Part shown: positions 30,134-38,654 of the stretch, piece by piece
Layout: each line of letters begins with the position of its first letter
How positions within the stretch are numbered: the stretch's first letter is position 1
IMG/VR virus record: IMGVR_UViG_3300035211_000097
Span: 1 to 64,000 of that record
Direction: 5' to 3' (one strand)
Length of the DNA: 64,000 bases
Source: a virus
Program-made: the position numbers and the translations under genes
Notes under the pieces: model-generated
Seen by the model: only the letters and a program-made list of their open reading frames with translations
The model's database searches: none
Told to the model about the DNA's origin: nothing

Positions 30134-32758
30134 ATGAATAGATTACTTTTTGATATTGATAATATCTCTGAAGTTCTTAATTATTATGATCAGATAAAAG
30201 TTTTTCGTACTGATGCCAGTGATATTATTATTATAGATGATCCCGGACAGGAATATGAAGAGGATTTTAACAATTCTACAGGTTTTTCTTTTGATACTGA
30301 TCGGATAGAATTTGTTGGAGGTAATTTACAGCAGAAAGCGGTAGATACTCCGGGACAAAATTTCACGGAAGATTTTGCAGACGACACTGATTTTACTTAT
30401 GATAGTGATAAAGCAGAATTCGCTGGTGGATTAGTAAGACAAAAAGACCAGCGGGAAGCTGTAGATAATTTTTACGTACCCTTTACTTCAGACATGGATG
30501 CAACCAGATATGGTGGTAACCCGATTGGTACGGCGCAAAATGGTGCAATAATAACGGCTGGCGAATTGGATTTGTCTGCTGCAAATGCTTATGCCATATG
30601 GGACGCAGCCAACAATTGTGATTCTGCACAGCAGGGTACGATAGAATTTTATTTCAGACCTAATTATAATTCTTCGCCACTGGCTCAATCATATATTTTT
30701 ACAGTTTTTCATAATGGAGACAACAGAAATCTTATCAATTTATATCATTTGGCGGGTGGTGCTATACAATTACAATGTTATAATTCCGCAGGATTTCTGG
30801 AGATAAATACAAGCTTGGGAGTATGGAATCCGACAGCAGGTCAAAGATACAGAATATCATTTAACTATGATTTTACGAACGGAGCTACCAGATTATTCAT
30901 CGATGGAGTACAACAGGGATCAACACAAATAGATACTTTTACAAGAGATTCAGGCGATATAGATAATATAATATTGGGTGCAAACAGGGCGGGTACATTT
31001 GGTATTGACGGATTATTTGATGATCTTCAGTGTTTTGATTCTGTTCAGCACACAGTAAATTATACGCCGTCCATTCCTGCGGAGTACGCTTTTTTAGGGT
31101 CAAGCGTAATACTGCCAGAAATGGAACACATAGGCACAGGTATTACTTCTTTTGACTCTTTTGTTGTTACAGGGGCTGGTACTCCCCGGTTTATACTAAA
31201 CGGCCAGTACTGGACAGGTAGTGCGTGGGCTTCTTCAGATAATTCATATGCACAAGCAAGTACTGAAAGCGATATAAATGCAAATATATCTACCTTGACC
31301 GTGGCAGGACTTACATTAAATATAAGTGTTGTTTTTACAGATGATCAAGTACAAAGTACGGTGAATGAAATTTCTGTAGGTTATACATCCTTTAGTTACT
31401 TGGAAAGCACAGTAATTCTTCCTGATATGAATTATTCCGGGGTAGGAAGTGTACAAAGTTTTGATGCTTTTGCTTCAGATGAAAATCGAGAGGCTCATTA
31501 TATTTTAAATAATCAGTATTATAATGGGAGCCAATGGGTAGCCAGTAATGGATTGCTTACACAATCGAATACATTGACTGAAGTACAGGATAACATAGAC
31601 ACTTTGGAAAGCAGTGATGCTCTACGTATAAAAATGATTATTGAAGCAAACAATGTTCAATTTATTATTTCTGAATTGACAGTAGAATACACAGGGCAGA
31701 CTAATCCGCCTCCGGGAGCTGATGGTTATAATGAGATCACAGATTCGGAAACACGTATAGCTATTATTCCTGAAAGAACACAATATTATTTTGTAGATGA
31801 CAGTGGTGACGAAACACATTATTATAAAACGGCTTACTACAATTCAGTTACTCAAGCGCAGAGTAATACAAGCGATCCTATACAGGGATCAGTGGAACCG
31901 GGTAAACTGGGGTACACTTTTGGTAATTATACACCGCCTCCCGGAGAGTGGGGCGAAGTCCTTACGCCTGATGATATCAGATACACCTATATGTTTGGTA
32001 TAGATGCTATTGCCAACGATCAGAATGAAACAGAATTTACAGATGATCAATTTCGGTATTTTGTAGAAAGTGCTGTGGCTGATTTTGAAGCATTTCTGAC
32101 TATTGATATTAAGAAAAGGGTTTATGTGACAAGTCCTGATGATGAATTGGTTCAGTCTGTTGACTGGCGTGAGGGTGTGGATTACACAAATGAAGAAGAC
32201 CCGTACCCGTTTATTCCCGAACACTGGAAAGAATATGGCTTTATTCAGCTTAGGCACTGTCCTGTTTTGTCAGTAGAACGGGCAATTATGTATTCACCAG
32301 TAAAAGGTGAAATTCTTGATCTCATGGAATGGATACGTTATCGAAAGGCTGTAGGTCAGCTGAATTTTTACCCAAAACAGGGATCAGGATACGGGCCGTA
32401 CAATATTTACGGTATGCCATGGCATCTTCAGGGTAGACAATATCCTGAGGGTTTTGAGATAGACTACTCTACCGGTTTCAAGACATCTGATTTTGTACCG
32501 AAAAATCTGAGAAATGTAATTGGCATGTGGGCTACAATAAAAGCATTGGATACTATTGGTGACGGTTTACTTGCCGGTTTTAGTTCACAGAGTGTTTCAT
32601 TAGATGGCTTAAGTGAAAGTTTTTCCAGCACACAATCGGCTACTTCTGCTTATTTCGGTGCAAGGATCAAAAGTTATATCGATCAAATACAGGATTACCT
32701 GAAGAGAAACCGGTATAAGTGGGGTGCTATCCCTATATCTTTTGTCGGAGTTAATTAG
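30134..32758 (+). CDS. neck/head-tail connector fused to surface-display domains
   Basis: 874 aa. Two short repeats near residues 35-105 share PGQ...EDF...F..D...EF.GG...QK. Residues ~110-310 look like a LamG/concanavalin-type domain (FYVPFTSDMDATRYGG, QGTIEFYFRPNY, RLFIDGVQQGS, DIDNIILGANRAG). Two tandem ~95-residue domains follow (each VILP-M ... ILN-QYYNGS-W). From about residue 600 the sequence resembles phage head-tail adaptors: SVDWREGVDYTNEEDPYPF, EIDYSTGFKTSDFVPKNLRN, then SSQSVSLDGLSESFSSTQSA. The fusion would place sugar-binding-like domains at the neck, like whiskers; that role is inferred. Confidence 0.6.
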   Translation: MNRLLFDIDNISEVLNYYDQIKVFRTDASDIIIIDDPGQEYEEDFNNSTGFSFDTDRIEFVGGNLQQKAVDTPGQNFTEDFADDTDFTYDSDKAEFAGGLVRQKDQREAVDNFYVPFTSDMDATRYGGNPIGTAQNGAIITAGELDLSAANAYAIWDAANNCDSAQQGTIEFYFRPNYNSSPLAQSYIFTVFHNGDNRNLINLYHLAGGAIQLQCYNSAGFLEINTSLGVWNPTAGQRYRISFNYDFTNGATRLFIDGVQQGSTQIDTFTRDSGDIDNIILGANRAGTFGIDGLFDDLQCFDSVQHTVNYTPSIPAEYAFLGSSVILPEMEHIGTGITSFDSFVVTGAGTPRFILNGQYWTGSAWASSDNSYAQASTESDINANISTLTVAGLTLNISVVFTDDQVQSTVNEISVGYTSFSYLESTVILPDMNYSGVGSVQSFDAFASDENREAHYILNNQYYNGSQWVASNGLLTQSNTLTEVQDNIDTLESSDALRIKMIIEANNVQFIISELTVEYTGQTNPPPGADGYNEITDSETRIAIIPERTQYYFVDDSGDETHYYKTAYYNSVTQAQSNTSDPIQGSVEPGKLGYTFGNYTPPPGEWGEVLTPDDIRYTYMFGIDAIANDQNETEFTDDQFRYFVESAVADFEAFLTIDIKKRVYVTSPDDELVQSVDWREGVDYTNEEDPYPFIPEHWKEYGFIQLRHCPVLSVERAIMYSPVKGEILDLMEWIRYRKAVGQLNFYPKQGSGYGPYNIYGMPWHLQGRQYPEGFEIDYSTGFKTSDFVPKNLRNVIGMWATIKALDTIGDGLLAGFSSQSVSLDGLSESFSSTQSATSAYFGARIKSYIDQIQDYLKRNRYKWGAIPISFVGVN

Positions 32759-33870
32759 TGGCAGCCGGTTTTCAGACGTTTCAAACAGTAAAAAACTATG
32801 ACGATGCTCTGGGTAGACATGGTCAGTGGGTGCGCTGGCTGAAAGGGTCGAAATGCGCTTGTGTGCATGGTATACAAAAGCAGCCTGACCCACAATGTAA
32901 TTTGTGTGATGGTAAAGGGTTTGTATACAGGAATCCTGATGAATTTACAGTCTTACAGGAAAATTTAAAATATGGCGGTTCCGGGATTTATTATCCATTA
33001 CAGACACCTGTGGTTAGTATACAGTCGATAACACATCAGGGAGTCGATCTTACTTTATCAGGATCACAGCCAGCAGACGGTAGTTATATAGCTATCGATT
33101 TTCCATATTTGAAACCATACAATCGGGTGAAATGTGATTACACTTATAGCTCAAAAACATCGGTGACTGATGAAAACAGTGAAGTAATTGCTGATAACAT
33201 TTTAAGGACAGTGGCTACCCGGTTTACGGAAAAAGGGAAAACATTTGAGGGTTCTGTGTTTTCTGTATCCAAGGTTTACAATGCTACCAAGGATGAGAAT
33301 TACACGGTATCTTCTTTTTCAAAAGAATTTATTTATCTGGTAGACATGGGGACATGGGCCTCCGGGGATGTTTTGGAAGTGAGCTATACATATATTCATC
33401 CATTTTACTTTATGATGCATACCGTTTCTGAAAAAATGAGATATGAAAAATCTTATATTTTGGAAAGTGCTGATGCCATATTAGTAGCACCGAGTTGGTT
33501 CACTCTCTCCGCAGATGATCTTTTTACAGCACTGGCGCAGGAAGCAGTAGGCCGGATAATTATTAACCCGACAGCTCGTACAGGGAATGATATTATAGAG
33601 AATGTTTTTGATCTGGCGAGTGTTCCTTATGTGATGGACAAGAATGGAGTATCGTATAAAGAAGGGACTAATTTTGTTGTTACAAATAGGAACGAACTGA
33701 AATGGATAACAAGTAAACCGACAGTTAATTACAGCGTAGAGTATCTGCATCATCCTACTTTTCGGGGACTGGGTGAAATGTCTACAGTCAGGAATGCAGA
33801 GAACAAAGTGTTTGCAAACAGGATAAACGTGAAACTCTGGCAGGGAGCTTCTGAGGGAATGATGTTTTGA
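32758..33870 (+). CDS. neck/head-completion protein with zinc-like cysteine cluster
   Basis: 370 aa, GTG start at 32758 within the previous stop. The N-terminus has CAC (33-35) and CNLC (47-50), a likely zinc site followed by DGKGFVYR. The remainder is beta-rich with repeated (V/I)xYxY patterns (YNRVKCDYTYSSKT, DVLEVSYTYIHPF). Position between adaptor and gp10-like genes indicates a neck protein. No specific name is claimed. Confidence 0.5.
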   Translation: MAAGFQTFQTVKNYDDALGRHGQWVRWLKGSKCACVHGIQKQPDPQCNLCDGKGFVYRNPDEFTVLQENLKYGGSGIYYPLQTPVVSIQSITHQGVDLTLSGSQPADGSYIAIDFPYLKPYNRVKCDYTYSSKTSVTDENSEVIADNILRTVATRFTEKGKTFEGSVFSVSKVYNATKDENYTVSSFSKEFIYLVDMGTWASGDVLEVSYTYIHPFYFMMHTVSEKMRYEKSYILESADAILVAPSWFTLSADDLFTALAQEAVGRIIINPTARTGNDIIENVFDLASVPYVMDKNGVSYKEGTNFVVTNRNELKWITSKPTVNYSVEYLHHPTFRGLGEMSTVRNAENKVFANRINVKLWQGASEGMMF

Positions 33871-34733
33871 GTACAATAAATGTCAAAATAACAGACTTTG
33901 TCCCTGAATTTATGTCTTTAATGCAGAAAGGTTATGGGGATAGAGTGTTCACAAATTCTCTGGCAGCAATGCGTACAATAGGTAGGATGTATCAGAAAGT
34001 TTGGCGACAATTTGCCAGTGGTGAAAAAGTTGTTCCGGGCAGCCCTCCTATATTTTCAAAAGGGCCTTATACTCGGTCAATACAAATAGACGAGTCCACA
34101 TCGAATGTTATTTCTGTGTATACTGATTATTATGGCCATGAATACATAGAAAAAGGGCATCCTCAGATTGATTTAAAGCCGGGCCTGTTAAGTGGCCCTA
34201 AAGCACGGCAGGGAAAGAAAGGCCCTTATAATATTGTACATTTCAGGCACGGTGTTCCGGGTAGTGATCCCCACAGGAATAATCCTATGCCTGTCAGCAT
34301 ATACGATGAAATACGCAGGCTTACTAAGGAAGCTGATGAAAAGAAACAGGCCGGTTTGGACTCTAAACCCGGAGGTTCACGGGTTACTGGAAATATTCGT
34401 GTTTGGGAATACGGGAAAGACAGGCGATTCCGTTCTTACTTGTGGGGACAAAGTATCAGTAAAACAGATACTACCGGAGGGAAACCGAAAAAACCTACAG
34501 GTTACCAGTGGAAATCCGGGAAATATGCAGGCATGTACCAGATGCAGACATCTACAGGAAGAGCTAAACGGTCGAGTTACATTACTTTTCGGGTCGTGTC
34601 ATACAGAAGTGATCCGACATCATGGATTGTACCGGCCAGACCAGCAATACCTATAAGACAGGCAACAGTTGATTTGGTACGACCTATTGCACAGAATATG
34701 ATCAGGCAAGCAATAGAGAAGGATATAGCATGA
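33867..34733 (+). CDS. HK97 gp10-like neck/tail-completion protein
   Basis: 288 aa, TTG start at 33867 overlapping the previous stop. Basic, with an N-terminal helix (FTNSLAAMRTIGRMYQKVWRQ), a central HEYIEKGHPQIDLKPGL block and a C-terminal WIVPARPAIPIRQATV. That C-terminal phrase with the YxEyG-like centre is typical of gp10-like tail-completion proteins. Large insertions make it longer than usual. It likely helps join tail to head. Confidence 0.55.
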   Translation: MSTINVKITDFVPEFMSLMQKGYGDRVFTNSLAAMRTIGRMYQKVWRQFASGEKVVPGSPPIFSKGPYTRSIQIDESTSNVISVYTDYYGHEYIEKGHPQIDLKPGLLSGPKARQGKKGPYNIVHFRHGVPGSDPHRNNPMPVSIYDEIRRLTKEADEKKQAGLDSKPGGSRVTGNIRVWEYGKDRRFRSYLWGQSISKTDTTGGKPKKPTGYQWKSGKYAGMYQMQTSTGRAKRSSYITFRVVSYRSDPTSWIVPARPAIPIRQATVDLVRPIAQNMIRQAIEKDIA

Positions 34734-35515
34734 GTGATACAGGCGAAAACTACTTATTTTCAGATGCTCATATACGGCAGAGTGCTTCTGCAAAACCGGT
34801 AATCATTTTAAGTCAGTTTGATATTGAGACTGAGGTTATTAAAATCGTTCAAAAGTTTTTTCAGGAACTGGAATTTGACAGTATTTATGCAAACTTTGGA
34901 AATATAAATTTAAGTACAGATCACCCGTTTGCTCTTCTTTTATTTGCTGAGAATGTAGGGGAAGACGTGAAACCAGCTACTTTATTTCCTTCTGTTACAG
35001 TGTGTGACAGTGCGGATTCAGAAGACAGGGAAGAGCTGGGTGGTACTTATGCTGAATTTGTTTTTGATTATGATGATCTTAAGGAAATAGAAAATAAAGT
35101 ATCCACAGATTTAATCAGTATATCTGAGAGTAGTCTGGCTCGGTTAAAACAGCATTTTCAAACAAACAGTTCAGCGGTAGCCTACAAGCGAAAGATCAAT
35201 ATAAGAACGACTGTTGATTTTAATGTATGGACTCAGAATAAATTGGTAACAAATTTTATTTATGATTCTTTGAAGCAGTGTATTCGATTATATAATAATG
35301 AATTTAAACAGGCAGGAATGGACATTCATGCAGGAGGTATGACTGGCAGGAAGTCCGGGGATTATAATGTAGACTTTGGTATTTTATTATATGGTGCAAA
35401 TATTTCTGTGCCGGTAGATTATTATATCAGCAGTCTCTATATAGATGTAAATTTGGGCGAGATCAATGATATCGTGGTTGATCCTACTTATCACCATACC
35501 GGGGAGGATGTATAA
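34730..35515 (+). CDS. neck or tail-terminator protein
   Basis: 261 aa, ATGA overlap with the previous gene. It begins with a polar tail, then a helix (DIETEVIKIVQKFFQELEFD) and a large beta-rich domain (VAYKRKINIRTTVDFNVWTQ; NVDFGILLYGANISVPVDYY). Its place directly before the sheath gene and general layout suit a tail terminator or neck ring. Function by position only. Confidence 0.5.
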   Translation: MSDTGENYLFSDAHIRQSASAKPVIILSQFDIETEVIKIVQKFFQELEFDSIYANFGNINLSTDHPFALLLFAENVGEDVKPATLFPSVTVCDSADSEDREELGGTYAEFVFDYDDLKEIENKVSTDLISISESSLARLKQHFQTNSSAVAYKRKINIRTTVDFNVWTQNKLVTNFIYDSLKQCIRLYNNEFKQAGMDIHAGGMTGRKSGDYNVDFGILLYGANISVPVDYYISSLYIDVNLGEINDIVVDPTYHHTGEDV

Positions 35516-35719
35516 ATGGCTGAAGAAGCTAAAAAAGAAGAAACAAAGAAACCGGCAAAAAAGAAAAAAGATGATTCCATGCTGGTAAGCACGTACTTGA
35601 CCCAAAAAGGGATCAAGGAAAAATATCTCGTAGCAAGTCTTCGATTTCAGTATCGTGGTATAATAAAAACAAAGAGTGAATGGGACAACGAATTGAAAGA
35701 CAGGATTAAAACAAACTAA
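35516..35719 (+). CDS. small lysine-rich hypothetical protein
   Basis: 67 aa, strong GGGGAGG site. The first 20 residues are Lys/Glu/Ala/Pro-rich (KKEETKKPAKKKKDD), followed by a small fold (LVSTYLTQKGIKEKYLVASL). An extended -10 promoter is embedded in its 3' part. Possibly a small virion or assembly protein. Confidence 0.45.
   Translation: MAEEAKKEETKKPAKKKKDDSMLVSTYLTQKGIKEKYLVASLRFQYRGIIKTKSEWDNELKDRIKTN
35656..35668 (+). promoter_or_regulatory. extended -10 promoter inside a gene, before the tail sheath
   Basis: TGG then TATAAT at 35659-35664 and AAAA, inside the small Lys-rich gene and 70 bp before the sheath start. Same arrangement as 27997 and 46424. Confidence 0.5.
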
Positions 35720-35733
35720 ATAGGAGCTTAAAA

Positions 35734-37434
35734 ATGAGTATAAGCAGTCGTACTTTTCAATCAGCCGGTAAGCTCTCACAGCATTATATTCCGGGTGCAT
35801 ATTCCCGAATAGACTCTGTGAAGGGTACTGGCGGTCTGGTATCGGCAAATAATTTAGTTATTATGGGGAAGAGTACGGGTGGTAAACCGACTGAGCTTCT
35901 TCAGTTTAACAAATTAACCGATGCTGTAGCGGTGTTAAAAGGCGGTGATCTGATGGAAGCCATGAGATTGGCTTTTAATCCGGGTGCCGGTTTAATACCC
36001 ACAAGAATTTATGCAATGCGTGTAAATTCCGCAGTGCAGTCAAGTTATGATCTGGTAGATGGCAGCTCGAATGACATGATTCTTCTGGAATCGAGGGATT
36101 ATGGTCTTCAGCAGAACCAGATAACTCTTTTGATGGTCGCTGGTACAACTCAAGGTAAAAAGATTACCATAGGGTTTAAAACCAATGAAGAGGAATTTGA
36201 TGACGTGTATCGGTCATCTTTAACCATCACACATGCCACAGATACAGTGACAATCGTGAATAACAGCACCACACAGACACTTACTCTGGTGTCAGCAGCT
36301 GTTACCATTGATCTGAATACATATCCTACTATTGGAGAATTGGCTGCATATATCAATGCGCAGTCTGGCTTTACTGCTGTAGTTACAGCTGGGGAAGAAG
36401 ATGCCAGTTCTCTGGAATTGGATGCAGTAACCGGACAATCCTTAACTGGTGGTTATGTCTGTCAGTCTACCTTTCAGGCTATTATTGACACGATAAATGC
36501 AGGATCGGTTTATGTAGAGGCTTCAGCAAACAATGGAGTGAATGACAGAGTAATTCCTGTCAATGTTGCTTCTCTTGCTTATTTTACAGGTGGTTCAGAG
36601 GGTTCTTATACTTCGACTGAGTGGACAAATGCTTTGAGTGCGTTGGAAGCTGAAGATATTCAGCTGATTGCTACTCCTGACACTACAGAAGCCAATCACG
36701 CTCTAATAAAAGCTCATTGTGAATCGATGAGTTCTGTGACAGGACGTAAGGAAAGGCAGTTTCTTGTGGGCGGTGACTGGGGAGATACAGAAACAGCTGC
36801 GATTACAAATGCCAAAGCATTGAATTCCAAGTATGGATTATATGTGTTTAATGGTGGTACTCAATACAATGTGAACGGTGTTTTGACAAACTATAATTCC
36901 GGGTTTGCAGGATGTATGCTTGCCGGTATGAAGTCAGCACTGGCAATAAACGCACCGCTCACATTTAAGACGCTAAACTTCATTTCTCTGGAAGCGAAAC
37001 TGAAAGACAGCTCTTTGGAAAATCTCATTAAAGATGGGGTGGCCCCGATTGCTTATAATAGCAATGAAATTGCTCACTGTGTAAGGCAGGTGAATACTTA
37101 CCAAACAGATGATCTGAAATGGAATGAATTCTCTATGGTTACGATTATGAATTTTGTTTCCCGTGACCTCAGGAACTTTCTGGAAAGCAGATATGTTGGT
37201 AAGGCTTCCACGACATTTTCGTTGTCTGCCCTCAGAGCGCAGATCGCCGGTAGACTTAATCTCTATGTAGATTTAGGTCTGTTTATTTCCGATGGCGAAC
37301 AGGCGTGGTGGGGTCTGAATTTATCAATAAACGGTGATACCGTGACGGTTGATTATGATGCGTACATTACAGCACCGATAAACTTCATTTTCATAACCAA
37401 CCACTTCCACGAAGTATCAGCGACAGCAGCTTAA
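35734..37434 (+). CDS. contractile tail sheath protein
   Basis: 566 aa. N-terminal HYIPGAYSRIDSVKGTGGLVS and NNLVIMGKSTGGKP are typical of sheath proteins; the C-terminal third has SMVTIMNFVSRDLRNFLESR, RAQIAGRLNLYVDLGLF and the inserting strand near the end (TVDYDAYITAPINFIFITN). This protein polymerises around the tube and contracts to drive it through the envelope, so the phage is a myovirus. It is followed 11 bp later by the tube gene. Confidence 0.9.
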   Translation: MSISSRTFQSAGKLSQHYIPGAYSRIDSVKGTGGLVSANNLVIMGKSTGGKPTELLQFNKLTDAVAVLKGGDLMEAMRLAFNPGAGLIPTRIYAMRVNSAVQSSYDLVDGSSNDMILLESRDYGLQQNQITLLMVAGTTQGKKITIGFKTNEEEFDDVYRSSLTITHATDTVTIVNNSTTQTLTLVSAAVTIDLNTYPTIGELAAYINAQSGFTAVVTAGEEDASSLELDAVTGQSLTGGYVCQSTFQAIIDTINAGSVYVEASANNGVNDRVIPVNVASLAYFTGGSEGSYTSTEWTNALSALEAEDIQLIATPDTTEANHALIKAHCESMSSVTGRKERQFLVGGDWGDTETAAITNAKALNSKYGLYVFNGGTQYNVNGVLTNYNSGFAGCMLAGMKSALAINAPLTFKTLNFISLEAKLKDSSLENLIKDGVAPIAYNSNEIAHCVRQVNTYQTDDLKWNEFSMVTIMNFVSRDLRNFLESRYVGKASTTFSLSALRAQIAGRLNLYVDLGLFISDGEQAWWGLNLSINGDTVTVDYDAYITAPINFIFITNHFHEVSATAA

Positions 37435-37445
37435 GGAGGAAACAA

Positions 37446-37910
37446 ATGGCTGATAAATTGATAGCAGGTGGCGCATGGGTAAAAATTCTTGCCGATGGAC
37501 AACCTATTGGTCTGGCTACCGGTGTTTCCTATGATGAGGACTGGGCGGTAAACCCGGCAAACGTAATTGGTTTTTTAGGGCCGATAGATTATGATTCACA
37601 GGGTTATTCCTGTAGTATCAGTATGCAGGCGTTCATCCCTGAAAAAATTGCGCAGAACCCCGGAGGCAGGACATTACCGGATGGCAGTATCACTACCATC
37701 TCTGATTTAATTCCTACCAGAACCGAAATCCAAAATCAGGGTGGAAAACCGAGACAGCTGGATGATTTATCTCTGGTAAATGTATCCAATGGTGAAGTAC
37801 TGGCTTCATTCAGAAATGTAATGATTGCCAGCAATGGTGTGCAAGTTACACCGAACAGTTACGTGACATCGAATGTCAGGATGCTTGCAGTCGAAAGGTA
37901 CGTAGCGTAA
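37446..37910 (+). CDS. tail tube protein
   Basis: 154 aa, AAGGAGG upstream. A single beta domain (GAWVKILADGQPIGLATGVS ... YSCSISMQAFIPEKI ... VRMLAVERYV), the size and layout of myovirus tube proteins. Directly after the sheath gene and before a terminator and the chaperone pair, as expected. Confidence 0.8.
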   Translation: MADKLIAGGAWVKILADGQPIGLATGVSYDEDWAVNPANVIGFLGPIDYDSQGYSCSISMQAFIPEKIAQNPGGRTLPDGSITTISDLIPTRTEIQNQGGKPRQLDDLSLVNVSNGEVLASFRNVMIASNGVQVTPNSYVTSNVRMLAVERYVA

Positions 37911-37927
37911 ATAGCAGATGTATTTTC

Positions 37928-37958
37928 AGAAAGGGGTGGGATAAGTCTGCCCCTTTCT
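37928..37958 (+). terminator. hairpin terminator after the tube gene
   Basis: AGAAAGGGG (37928-37936) pairs with CCCCTTTCT (37950-37958), a nine-base-pair stem, followed by TATAAAA rather than a strong T-run. Partial termination would lower expression of the chaperone and tape measure relative to sheath and tube. Confidence 0.65.
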
Positions 37959-37978
37959 TATAAAAGGGAGAGATTATA

Positions 37979-38365
37979 ATGGAAAAAAAGACAGCAGAAC
38001 ACAGAATTGGTAAACAGGTACTCACAGAGGACGATCTGAAAATAGAGGTGCCCTATAAAGATGAACTTTTTGTAATGAAGTACCCTACACCGTGGGAAAA
38101 AGCACAGATTGAAAGAGTAATTGCCGGTCATCTTAATGGGATGCCGAGAGCTTCATTTCCCGAAGGTGAACTTTTTCGTATACAGGCCATGTGCTATGTA
38201 GATGGCTTGATGATCCCGGACTTATGCCCTGACTGGTTTGTTAATCCATGGCAGTGCTACGATGAACAGCTTGTCTTGGAACTTTTCTCAGGGTACTTAT
38301 CCTTTCGTGACGAATTTGTCAAAAACGTTAACAACGGACGTTATCGAAAAGGAAGTACAGGATAG
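37979..38365 (+). CDS. tail assembly chaperone, upstream (gpG-like) frame
   Basis: 128 aa with GGGAG before the ATG. Small acidic protein between tube and tape measure genes, the position of gpG-type chaperones. Its 3' end overlaps by a long open frame (38214-38654) in another register that lacks its own ribosome site, which suggests programmed frameshifting. AAAAAC at 38321-38326 allows tRNA-Lys on AAA to slip +1 to AAA. The short form and the fusion together coat the tape measure during tail assembly. Confidence 0.75.
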   Translation: MEKKTAEHRIGKQVLTEDDLKIEVPYKDELFVMKYPTPWEKAQIERVIAGHLNGMPRASFPEGELFRIQAMCYVDGLMIPDLCPDWFVNPWQCYDEQLVLELFSGYLSFRDEFVKNVNNGRYRKGSTG

Positions 38366-38654
38366 TTTTGATTTAAAATTAGATGTCTGGATTTGTGAGC
38401 ATTTTAAGGTATTGCCTACAGAACAGAGATTTAAGGATTTATCAGGTAGACAGAAACTGATTTTGTGGTTTGGTTGCTTATATACACCGAGTAGGGAAGT
38501 GATGCAAAGAAGTTTCTTACTTTCAAAAAAGAATGAAGAGAGGTTTGGTGTTGATGAGGTAACAGCTGATGCTCTTAAACAGAGTGGTTACAGCAAAGAA
38601 CAAATAGAGGCCATACAAGATCAGCTGAAAAAGTTTACAGAGAAAGGTGAGTAA
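38238..38654 (+). CDS. tail assembly chaperone, downstream (T) frame made by frameshift
   Basis: The frame is open from 38214 to 38654 and is +1 (or -2) relative to the gene at 37979. No good start or ribosome site is seen in it. A +1 slip at 38321-38326 would give a fusion of 115 plus 109 aa. The downstream part is helical (LTTDVIEKEVQDSFDLKLDV, FKDLSGRQKLILWFGCLYTP, ending KEQIEAIQDQLKKFTEKG). Fusion proteins of this type bind the tape measure and tube. The exact slip site is a prediction. Confidence 0.65.
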   Translation: MLIHGSATMNSLSWNFSQGTYPFVTNLSKTLTTDVIEKEVQDSFDLKLDVWICEHFKVLPTEQRFKDLSGRQKLILWFGCLYTPSREVMQRSFLLSKKNEERFGVDEVTADALKQSGYSKEQIEAIQDQLKKFTEKGE

